From: Caulochytrium protostelioides
Taxonomy: Eukaryota; Chytridiomycota; Caulochytriomycetes; Caulochytriales; Caulochytriaceae
NCBI GenBank assembly: GCA_003615045.1
Contig: ML014122.1
Location: 62,001 to 126,000 of the forward strand
DNA length: 64,000 nucleotides
Reading direction: 5' to 3'
Within the stretch, counting starts at the first letter, position 1. Every line of letters starts with the position of its first letter. This document shows positions 19,917-30,300 of this stretch, piece after piece. The notes beneath the pieces are model-generated. The model was not told where the DNA came from. It saw nothing but the letters and a program-made list of their open reading frames with translations, and made no database searches. The position numbers and the translations under genes are program-made.

Positions 19917-21970
19917 CTATGTGACCGTCAGCGTGAAGGCCGGAAACTCGAGCACGACACGGCCACGCAGCACGTCGCGCAGTAGCTGATCCAACAGCGG
20001 CCGTTCTGTCGGGCGTGACAGCATTTTGATCTCTGCCGTCTCCGTCTCTGCCGTCACGTCAGCATCGTTGCCGTCGTTGGCCGAACCCTCCGTGACAGCC
20101 GCTGCAAAATCGAGATTTTGCGATTCCTTCGCAACCGCGAGTGCTTCACCAGCATCGGCATCGGAATCGGCATCGGTACCAGTATCAGCATCGGCCTCAG
20201 CCTCAGTATCGGCCTCAGTATCGCTATCAGCCTCAGTGCCAGGAAGTGGCGCCTCAGCTTCCGCCTGAGAATCTCCAATTGCTTCCGCGTCAGCCGTCTC
20301 TTCAGCCGCTGAAGATGCCGGCTCGCCCTCGACGGGACGCGGCTCCGTTTCGGCCGCCAATGGCGCCCGCCCCGCGGAATGCACCTCCCTCTCCTTCTCC
20401 GCTTTTATCTCCACACCCGCCTCTGCAGCGACCTTCGCGTCGCTGGGCGCTGTGCGAGGAGCGCCGGAAGAGGAGGATGAGACCGGCAGGCGCGCTGCGG
20501 GCCGCTGCGGCATCAGCTCGATGAACACCGCGGTCGCGCGGCCGTCATCGAGCGCTTGCGCCAGCCGGGCGATCTCGATCCGCTGCAAGAGCCGCGGCGC
20601 TTGCGCGCCTGCCGCCGCTGCGGTGCCTGATACGTGATCCGTCGCGGTGGTCTGCTTGAGCCACGCGCCTAGACTCTGCGTGAGACTCGCGCGCAGCGTC
20701 GTCGTCTCGGGCACGCGGTGCGCCAGCCACCGCAGCGCGCCATACCGCCACTCGACCGTCCATAACAGCTGGGTGACGGTCGATCCGCCAAACCCACCGC
20801 CGCGCTGGCCGCCGCCCCTCGGACCGCCGCGCTGCCCGCGGCCGCCTCGCGGGCCGCCGGGGCCGCGGCTCTCACGCAGCGTCGACGTGTTCTCGAGCCG
20901 TCGCGCCATGCCGGTGGGCAGCAGCTCCAGGAAACACCCCCGCTGCCGCGCGGCCTGCGCAAACCGGTCGCGCGCGGTCCACGGCGTTGTGGACGTCTGC
21001 TGCCCGCCACGGCCGCCGCCGCGGCCACCGCCACGGCCACCGCCACGGCCGCGGGAGGACCGGGCGAGCAGAGGGTCGTCGCCGACGGCGCGGCCGTCGA
21101 CAAGCGGATGGGAGCGGACGCGGCCGCTGAGCAGGCCGACGCTGTGCGGCTCCGTGAGGGGCGGCGTCGACGGCGCAGCGCTGGCCAGGGCGCCCGACAG
21201 CGCGGACGCGCTCGCGGTGGCGATGCTGGGCGGCGTGACGGTCGTGTAACGCATGCGGACGGCGGTGTCGAGGGTGCGCCCAAGCCCCTCGAGGAACCCG
21301 ATATCGGCGTGCATCGTGTTGGCCGTATACGCGTGGCGCGCGATGAACCGCGTCTGGTCCTCGACGCCCGTGCATGCGCGCTCGGACTTGTGCTGCTTGA
21401 CGCATGCCAGCGAGCAGCTGCGACAGGCGCAGGCGGGGCAGGTATACTGCACGATCCCCCGCCCACCGATTGGATGGATGGATAGACCATCACCGCCATA
21501 TAACAAGGAACCAGGCTGGAAGCGGTGAGCCCTCGTTCACTTTCGATCGCTCTCGATTCGCTTTGTTTCATCCGCGTCGGCGGGTGCCTTCGTGGCGGGG
21601 CGCTTACCTTGGCGGGCTGGTCGGCGCACACATCGCAGGGCGCGTCGCGCTTCTTGGTGGCGGCCTCGTGCTGATAGGCGACGTCGGTCGCGATCGCGTT
21701 CTGGATCTGCTGCAGTGCGTGCTGCGCAGCCGCGTCGTGGTTCTCGTCTGATTGGGACGCGGGCGGCAGCGCGGGGTCGGGCTGGGTCTCGAGACGGATC
21801 GACGTCGCATCCGCCGTGTTGGTGGCCGTGGTGGGGGATCCTGCCGTTGGGATCGGCACGACGGGTGCGCTGTGCGGGTGGCTCGTGTCGTGGTCGATGT
21901 CCTCCTCGTCCGAGGAGATGGCGTACGCGGTGACGGAGGCCAGCCTGGCGGGCGATGGGCCGGACGGCAT
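19917..21970 (-). CDS. BCD1: Bcd1/ZNHIT6, box C/D snoRNP assembly factor (two exons)
   Basis: Joined exons 21608-21970 and 19917-21446 (minus strand) give about 630 residues. Bcd1 is an essential nuclear factor for box C/D snoRNA accumulation, working with the R2TP complex. Exon 1 ends CDVCADQPAK; exon 2 starts YTCPACACRSCSLACVKQHK, so splicing rebuilds a HIT-type zinc finger. Downstream, TGVEDQTRF and then HADIGFLEGLGRTLD match the conserved Bcd1 region after the finger. Near the C-terminus come LLWTVEWRY and a final segment with VVLEFPAFTLTV. Inserts include two RGG/GGR boxes and an acidic Glu/Asp/Ala/Thr region, all encoded by short repeats. The start at 21970 (MPSGPSPARLASV) is chosen as the nearest ATG before an acidic Bcd1-like N-terminus; an in-frame ATG at 22255 is an alternative. 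Confidence 0.88.
21447..21607 (-). other. BCD1: BCD1 intron
   Basis: A 161-base GT-AG intron: donor CCAAG/GTAAGC, acceptor CGTGCAG/TATACC, phase 0. It falls between the second and third zinc-binding Cys pairs' codons. Reading through without splicing would break the finger spacing. Confidence 0.85.
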
Positions 21971-23102
21971 GACGCGGCGGAGGCGGGGGTGGGATCGCGC
22001 GGGGTATGGTGCGGAGTTGAGGCGGAGTTGATGCCCACGGTCGGGATCGGACTCGAGGTCTTCCAGCAATCGCTGTCGCCGTGTCGGGTGCTCGGGCGGG
22101 GCCGCCGATCGTCTCGCGAGCACGGCGCGCACGTCGCGATCGAGGCCAGCGTCGGAGTTTTCTCGGGCCTGCGAGGAGCGGAGTTTGGGCTTGCTCGCGG
22201 CGACATCCCGCGTCCTCCTTCTCCGGCGAAGGGAGCTGGAGCCGCGCGTGGGCATCGTCTGCCACCACGATCCCCGCACCGATCCGTCCACGTGGCGACC
22301 GGCTGGTCTGGCAGGCACGCGTGGCGACGGGGTCGCGATCGGCCGAGCGACCGCATCCGATGCCACCGTGGCAGGACCCTCGCGGCCCCAACGGCCCGGC
22401 GCCACCGTTCCCGAAAGGCGTGGCGCTGCCGCGGTCGGGGATTGGCGCTTCACCGGCGGGGACCCCCCCAAGTCCTTGCTTCCTGCGGCGGGCGAGCGTA
22501 GTAGGGGAGTGCTGCCTCGCTTCGCCTCGCTTCGCCTCGCTTCGCTTCGCCTCGCTTCGCCTCGCTTCGCCTCGCTTCGCCTCGCCGCGCTTCGTCTTGC
22601 TTTGCTGGGCTTTGCTTCGCCTCGCGATGGCGGGGCGTCGCGACGAATGCGGGGTTCAGCCCCATGATGCGCGCTCGCTCGTTGTCTCGCCGCTCCGCTC
22701 ACGCCGGCCCGTCGGTTCCTGGGCGCGGGCTGGATGCGGTCGCACGGCGCACCGAGCCATACGGCGCGACGGCGTCGGACGACCGTCGGGCCAGTGCAGG
22801 GTCCATCGCAGGGCAGCCTGAGCGCATCATCACGCGAGCGGCCGCCCGTCCACCACGCGGCGCTCGGTTCTAGGCATGAAACGCCGGCGACGCCGGCAGG
22901 TATCGAGGGAGCGCAGCGAGAGCCCGCGAGCGGGGTTACTTTCATTTGATTTGATTATTTTGGGCTAAACGGTCTCGCGGTGAGTTGCCTCGCTGTTCTG
23001 ACATCTCCGCCGCCGCGGCCGCTCTGACTCCGTCGCGTCGTTTCCGCGTCTCTCTGCCGTTCTCCCCGTTCCCCCCGCCACACCCCCTTCGCTGCCGCCA
23101 CC
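21971..23102. other. divergent promoter region, BCD1 / RPB8
   Basis: About 1.1 kb between divergently transcribed genes. An ORF in the BCD1 frame continues upstream to 22945 but is Arg/Ala-rich and partly encoded by a pentamer array, so it is judged non-coding. No TATA box is obvious. Confidence 0.5.
22516..22625. repeat. imperfect pentanucleotide array (CTCGC/TTCGC)
   Basis: Twenty-two consecutive 5-base units in one register, mainly alternating CTCGC and TTCGC, degenerating to CTTGC, TTTGC and TGGGC toward the right end. Confidence 0.92.
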
Positions 23103-24035
23103 ATGAAGGTAGGATCGCCATTGCGGCCTCCGCTTTCGCTAGCCGTCCCGTCGCTGCGACGCCGTCGCTTCTGCTGCTGCTGCTGCTGCTGCTGCTCGAT
23201 CCGACATCTGAAAGACCCGTCGCTACGTATCCATCATTACGATCAGCGAGAGCGATGGCCGAGCCTCCGTCTGCTGCTGCAGGGCTCATGCCGCCCACAA
23301 CACATACGGCGATGCGGGGTATCGCTCGCCCATCCGGCTCGCAAGATCGTGGGCTGCCAGGTCGACCGATGATCGATGCTGGGCATGGCATGCATCCTTG
23401 CATCCCTTCCATGGGTGGCACGTGCAGCGAGATAGAAGCTTGACGTTGCTCGCTGATGGTCTTACCCTGTTATGCTACCATGCCATACTCACCCATCGTT
23501 GCCTACCCTCGCTATCATGATACGATATATCATTCACGCCGCATCGGACACGGTCTATCCATACGTCTTTCTCGCCATTGGGTTGCAATGGACTCTCCAG
23601 AACGAGTTGTTCAGCGATGTCTTTGAGGTCACGCAGATCGATGCGAACGGCAAGAAGTTCGACCGCGTGTCGCGCATCGCCGCGATCAGCGAGCAGACCG
23701 GCATGACGATGGAGCTGGACGTTAATGTCGAGATCTACCCGGTCAGCCAGGGCGACCACCTCGTCATGATGCTCGTCTCCTCGCTCTCGCTGAGCGGCGA
23801 CGACGGCCCTGCGGCCCAGCGCGACGAGTGGCGCAGCGTCGGCACCGCCACCAAGACCCTCGCCGACGACTACGACTATGTGATGCACGGCAAGGTCTAC
23901 AAGTACAACGAGCAGGACCAGAAGGTGTCCGCGTACGTCTCCTTCGGCGGCCTGCTCATGTGCCTCGCTGGCGACTACACCAACCTCCAGGAGATCCACG
24001 TTGGCCAGACGCTTTACCTCATGATGCACAAGTAA
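23103..24035 (+). CDS. RPB8: Rpb8, subunit shared by RNA polymerases I, II and III (two exons)
   Basis: Exons 23103-23108 and 23601-24035 give 146 residues, the length of yeast Rpb8. The protein begins MK-NELFSDVFEVTQIDANGK and contains DVNVEIYPV, LADDYDYVMHGKVYK and YVSFGGLLMCLAGDY, all Rpb8 signatures. The start ATG sits in a strong context (GCCGCCACCATG) and contributes only Met-Lys before the donor GTAGGA; the acceptor is CTCTCCAG. An unspliced ORF starting at 23472 would add an unrelated hydrophobic 43-residue leader, which is unlikely for a nuclear polymerase subunit. The gene converges with ACC1, 314 bases apart. Confidence 0.93.
23109..23600 (+). other. RPB8: RPB8 intron
   Basis: A 492-base GT-AG intron, phase 0, directly after the second codon. 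It contains a CTG microsatellite near 23172-23195. Its length is about three times that of the BCD1 intron. Confidence 0.8.
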
Positions 24036-24349
24036 CTGGCTGGGCTCGAAGCGTTCTCTCGCGTGTCGCGTGGGGCATGTATGGCCAGCGCGTCGCCAGG
24101 GCCAGCGCGTATGCATGCATCGCGAGCGGTGTGATTGGGTTGGTTGGTTGTTTTTCTATTTATTGGATGAGCATGTTGCTTGTTATGTGTGATCGGCTCG
24201 AGAACCGGTTGCGGGATTCAGAGAAAAAAAAAGGCGACGCAGGGTCGAGATGATAATAGAGGGAAAGGAGGCAATCGGCATTCCTACCGCGCATCAGACG
24301 ATTCGTGCGATCCCGAGGCGGCCGACGCCGTCGCCTGGGGCTGCGCCGT
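24036..24349. other. convergent 3' flanks of RPB8 and ACC1
   Basis: A short AT-richer stretch with an A run near 24223-24231. It should hold both 3' UTRs. No gene seen. Confidence 0.5.
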
Positions 24350-27300
24350 CTAGGGCGGCCCGCTCGGCACGGGCGGGGCCCCGGCCTGAGGCACGCTTGC
24401 GAGCGCCGACTGGAGCTGCTGCCGCTGGTCCGCGGACAGCTGGGCCACGAGCTCGGGGAGCGCGGCGCCCTCGGCCGCCGACTGTGCCACGACGGCGGCG
24501 AGCTGCCGCGCCAAGCGCTGGGCGCGGTGCGCCGCGGTCCACGCGCGCACGTGCTCGGCGCCCTCGTCGCTGCCGGCGAGCCAGTCCGCGAGCGCCCGGT
24601 CGCGCGCCAGGAGCTGCGCCGGCGTCGGCGCGGGCGTGCCGCCGGTGCTGTTGCCGGGCAGGGGCGGCGCGCGGAGCGCCGCCGGCAGGGCAGCCTCCAG
24701 CGCGCGCGCGCGCTTCTTCAGTAGCGCGCTCGGCATAAGCTCGGCGAGCTGGGCCCGCGCGTCGCGGAAGGAGAGCGCGGCGCGGGCCGTCTCGGGGCCG
24801 GACGCGGGGTCCGCGGCGGGCGGGTCGGTAGCGGCGCGCCAGGCGCGGCACTGGGCCATGCGTAAGCGGAGCCGGGCCGCGAGGACGTCGCGGGAGGACG
24901 CGAGCGGCACGACCGCCGAGATGACGCCCGTGTGGAGCATGCGCGCGGCGCCATCGTGGAGGTCGGCGAAGGTCAGCGCCACCTGCTGGTAAGCGGCGTG
25001 GAGGGCCTCGAGGCGGTCGGCCTCGGCGGCGGCAGGCGAGGTGAGCGTGGTGGCGGTGACGTTGGCGCTGGTGGCGGCGGCGGAGGCGGCGACGGCGGCC
25101 GCAGCGGCGGACGCGAGCACACCCTGCGACAGCACGGGGTCGAGGCGACGCATCCAATGGTGCAGCACGGGCGTGCGGAGCTTCACCGAGCACAGGCCTT
25201 CGGGCTCCAGCACGTTGCCCTTGGCGTCGGGCGCGGCGACCATCTCCATCATGTCGGGGTTGATCGCCGTGTCGAGCACGGCCCACGCACCGCCGCGCAG
25301 CTCGCCGACGACATAGAGCAGCACGGGCTGGCGGTAGCCTACGAGCGCCTCGACCATCATGGCGCCGAACTTGAGGATCTGGTTGTACATGTCGCTCTGG
25401 CCGCCGCTGAACCCGCGCCAGTCTGCAAAAATCAGGGCCGGCAGGCCTTCGCGGTTTGCGTCGCGCAGGGCCGTGGCGACCTTGAGCGCGGCCTGGGGCA
25501 CAAGCACGCCGTGCGGCTGCGGCGCACGCGACTCTTGCGAATGCGGGATCGCCGGGTCTGCGGGGATCGTCTCGATGTGGGTCTGGCGGTCCACGGCGAT
25601 GTAGGCGCAGGCCTGGCGGTCGAGGCGGGCCCGGCCCGTCACGATTCCGCTTGCCCAGTGGCCCATCAGCTCCAGCACGCTGCCCGGGTCAAAGAACTGC
25701 TGCAGTAGCTCGCGCGTGTCCGTCACAGCGCTCCATGTCGACGGTAGCGTCGTCGTCGTCGTCGGCGGCGGCGTCGTCGGCGGCGGCGACGGCAGTGCGT
25801 CGGCATGGAGCGCGCGGCCCGCCGGACGGTTAATGTCGCCGTTGCTGCCGCCGCCGCTGCTCGACGGCCGGCCCCCGAGGATGGGCGACGGCACCAGGGG
25901 CGTTCCGGGACTGAGTGTGAGCTCCGGTGAGCCCTTGAGCAGGGGCGACGGCAGGGGCACCTGGCAGACGTGGTCGGTGGGCACAGGCACGTAGCTGAGC
26001 CACTGGAGCATCGTCTTGACGCCGCGGAAATCATTGCTGACGACGACGTGCGAGACGCCGTTGGCGCCCATGACCGCGGGCCCGCCGAGCTGGAGGTTGC
26101 TCGTGTACACGGCGCGGCCAAGCACCTTGTTGAGCGCCGTGGCGCCCGTGAGCAACAACGGCGCGCTGGCGACCTGGACAACGCGCTGGCCTAGCCGCGC
26201 GAGGTACGCGCCAATCCCGACCGATCGGCACGTGACGAGTGTGATGGTGAACACGGACTCGTAGGCCTTGGCCGTCTCGGCTGCGATCATGGCGGAGCCA
26301 CTCAGATTCTCGACGCCGATGGGCGAGCCACGGTCGCCGAGCACAGCCGTGATCTTGTGCACCGAGCGGCTGCCATAGGTAACGATCTCGGTCTGGACAA
26401 CGTCGGCGGCTGCGGCACCGAGCTGCGCCATGTCCTCGTCCGAGAGGAAGAGGAAGGCGTGGCCGCGGTCCGGGTCGTCGGGGTCGTTCCATGCGATCTG
26501 CATCTTGTCCATGACGGCGCTGATGACGCCCATGCGTGCGCCGCTGTTGGCGCTCAGGTAGAGCCGCGGCAGGCGGTGCTGCCGCGCGTACCGTGACGCC
26601 GCCGCGAAGAGCTCGTGCTCGGGCACGCTCATGGCGCCGCCCTGCCACGTAATGTCGTTCGCAATGACGACGACGTCGCGGCCGGACGGACACTCAGGGG
26701 TACACAGCGTCATGCGCCACACGACGACGCCGCAGGTGTTCTCGCCAACCGCGCGGCGTACGGGCACCAGCACGCCGTCGGCATCGAGGGCCATCTCTTG
26801 GGCCACGACCATCTCGGCGAGCTCCGGCGTCGGGCCCACCGGGTTCCCCTCGGGCGCGCCGCCACGCGACGGCGTCGCGGGCCGGTGCGGGTGGTGCATC
26901 CAGGCACCCTGGACGCCGCGGCGGAAGAGGTCAATGAAGTCATAGACGAAAGTCGTGCCCATCTGCTGCGCGAGGTTGCGGCGCGACGAGAGGACCGTCT
27001 TGCCCTGCGGGCTCTGGAACGGCAGGATCTTGTTGTGGAGCGGCGCGTCGTCGCCGCAGAGCGACACGAGCCGGGCGCGGCCGCCGCTGGTGCCGCCGTG
27101 GTCGCCCGGCGCTTCCTCGCGGTAGACGTGGATGCTGGCGGACATGCCGGAGGTCGAGTCGATCATGAAGCGGACGGGGGAGCCTTCGGGCGTCAGGCGG
27201 CGGAAGCGGATGTCGGCGCACGGCATGCGCAGGTGCCACAGCATGGGGCCGTGCAGCAGCAGTAGCTTCGAGATGGCGTTGGCGGCTTCGTCGAGGGTCA

Positions 27301-30300
27301 TGTCGAGATCGGCGAGGATGTGGATCGACAGGTGGTGGCCGGCGCCGCGCAGGGTGGCCGTGCCGAGCACCTCGAGGGTGCCGATGATGTCCGAGAGCAG
27401 GCGGTCGCCCTCGCGGGCGAAGGTGTGACGTAGGTCCTGCGTGGGCCGCGGCGGATAGAGGAGGGCGCGCACAAAGATGCGGTCCTTGTCGCCGAGGGCG
27501 GCGTGGCGGCCGCGGTAGATATGGAACCGCGAGCCGTCCGTGGAGAGCCGCTCGAGCTGGTAGTCCTTCAAGCGCCACAGCTCCAGTTCCCGAGCGAGGG
27601 CGGGGTCCACGTGGCGGATGGCGGCGTCCTCCATCCAGACCACGGCAGCGCGCGCCGCCGACGCGCTCGATGCCGAGGGCGGCGGTGGGACCGAGGCCAG
27701 CCACGCGGCGCCCTGGTGCCCGTGAGCGTGGTGGGCGTGCGGCGGGTAGGACGGCGAAAAGCTCGTGACGGCGGTGGCCGGCACGAACGTAAAGTAGTGC
27801 GGGATCTGGGACGGCCGCACGAGCAAGAAGGTGACGCGGAGGCAGTGGTGCAGGTGCAGCGGGATACTGGGCATCACGGACGCCGAGAGCTGCGCCGAGA
27901 CGGCGTCGTCCTTCATACCGGCGAACTGCGCGTGCGGCAGCGCGATCGTGAGCATCGTCGCGAGGGGCTTGGCGGGGGCGTTCGCCGGGGTATCCGCCGT
28001 CGGCAAACACGTCCGCGGCACGATGCCGAGAATGCCCTCCAGCAGAGGCCCCACAGCCGCGAGGTTCGGGCACCAGGTCATGCACCCGACCACCACGTCC
28101 GGCGGCAGGCCGCCGGGGCTCTCGGGCGTCGCGGCGGGGTGGCCGCTCGCCGCGGCTGGTGTGTCGGTGCTGGTGTTGCTGCCACTGCCGCCGCCAGCGA
28201 TGGCGGCGGCCGGCATTAGGGGCGTCACGGGTGGGTCCAGGTCTAGCGTCTCGAGGGACGCGACCGAGCCGGACCGGCTGAGGGGAGCGCCGGGCTTCGA
28301 CGCCGGCGTCTGGGCGGCGGACGGCGGCGCGGTGAGGGCATCAAACTTCCAGAGCAGGAACGGTTCGCGGGCATGCGGCGGCGCGGCGCGGCCCCAGAAG
28401 CGGTAGGCCTCGGCGACGGCGATCTGGCGCATGGGCAGCACGTGGCGGATGTACACCTGGAACGCGGTGACGCGGAGCCGGAGGTCCGCGTGGTCAAAGA
28501 AGTTGGGCAGCAGGTCGAGGATCGAGAAGGACGCGCGCTCAGTGATATCGACGAGACGGTCGGCGGCGCCGAGCGCGATCGGCATGAGCCCCGTCATCGG
28601 GTGCAGGCCGAGCGCGCTCGTGGCGCCGGGCGCGTGGCCCCGACTGGAAGCCACCGCGGCGCTGTCGGCCGAGGCCTGCGACGCGATGGAGAGGGCGGAC
28701 GCGGACGCCGGAATGCCGCCGTCCCCCGGGGCCGCAGAGAGCGCGGCGGGCGGCGAGGCAGGGCCGTCGGGGGCGGCCTCCAGGGAGCGGCGCAGAGCGC
28801 GGTCCATTTCGGCGCGGCGGAAGACGTGGGGCGGCTGGCGGAGCGTGCGGACGAGTTCGCGGGCGCGCGTGACAACCTTGCGGTGGGTCTGTTCGTCGAG
28901 GCTGCTGAGTGCCTGCATCACGGGCATGAGCTGCGTGCGGTACGGGCAGAAGTCGAGGTCGGAGTGGAGGAAGTCGAGCAGGATCTTGACCAGGACTTGG
29001 CGCTGCTCGTGGGCGGCGCGGATTCGCAGGCGGTCGCGCAGCAGCGACGGGCTGCCTTGGTAGCGCTCGCGCAGCGCGCTGTACGCCGTTTCGAAGGGCC
29101 CCGCAAAGTCCGACGCAATCTGGCGGTAGTCCTCGAGGATCGCTTGCACCACGGAGAACTCGTGGCCCGACAGGCCCGCGCGGTACCGCTCGAACAGGGG
29201 CTGGAAGCCCTCGCGCATCGAGATCGGCAGCTCCTGCTGGACCCACCGCTCGAGCTGCCCCAGCTCGATCTCGGCCTCGGGCGGGCGGTTAAGCAGCGAG
29301 GCGTGCAGCAAGGATTCGAACACGGCTAGTTTCTTTTGCGGCAGCGTCATGGTCGACACGCACTGCTGGAACTCGTAGAAGGGCACCTTCGGGTCGCGCA
29401 GCAGCGAGAACATGTGGCGCAAGATTTGGAAGTAGTCGCCGAGCCACGTCCAGCCTGCGCACAGCGCTTTGATCTGGTCGCGGACCTTGTGCCACTGCTG
29501 GTGCGCCGGGTGTGCGACCGCCAGCTCGGACGCGCTGAAGGAGGCCGGCTCCGCAGGTTGGAGGCGGTGATGGGAGGGGGCGGCTGGCGCGCGGCTCAGC
29601 ACGATGGCGGCGGCGGCCTGCTCGGGCGACAGCAGCGCCGTGTTCGGCGCATTGCGCGGCGTCAGGAAGCCCACAGGACCTTCGCGCAGCGCGTTGGCGG
29701 CCGCGTCAAAGGCCCAGCTGCCCTCGAACGGCACCACCGATGACCGCGACGCCGTCGTCTGGCAACCACCGTTGTCGTTCTCGTTGTCGTCCATCACGAC
29801 GCGGGCCAGCAGCGCACCCTTGCGGATAATAGCGCCCGGGTTCTGCAGGATCTGCAGCTTGCCGCCGATGGCGGCCGTCAGTGGCAGAATCATCTTCATG
29901 ACCTCGATCTCGCAGTAGACGTCGCCCGCGCTGATCATGGCGCCGTCCGGCTGGGTGTACTGCGTGATTTTGCCCGACGAGGGGCTGAGCAGCAGCGACG
30001 GATCGGTGTGCGACTGGACCTTGACGTACTGGTTGTTGTTGATGGCGACGCCGAGCAGCGCGCCGTCGTCGCCGACGGGGGCGCCCGACGCTTCCTGCGC
30101 GTCGGCGCTGCCGCCGCCCGCGCCTGCGTCGTCGCCTGGCGCGCCAGATTCGCCCGCATCGTCGCCGCTCCCACCGGCACCGCCGGCACCCGCGCTGGCC
30201 GCCGCCGCCGCCGCCGCTTCGCGCGCAGGGCCGCGGCTGCCGGCGCCGAACGTCGGGAAGCAGACATATGTCGTGCCGAGGTGGATAAACAGGAACGAGT

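Noticed and set aside
21971-22945. Upstream extension of the BCD1 frame to an ATG at 22945
   Set aside because: The added ~325 residues are Arg/Ala-rich and include translation of a pentamer array; Bcd1 proteins have no such region.
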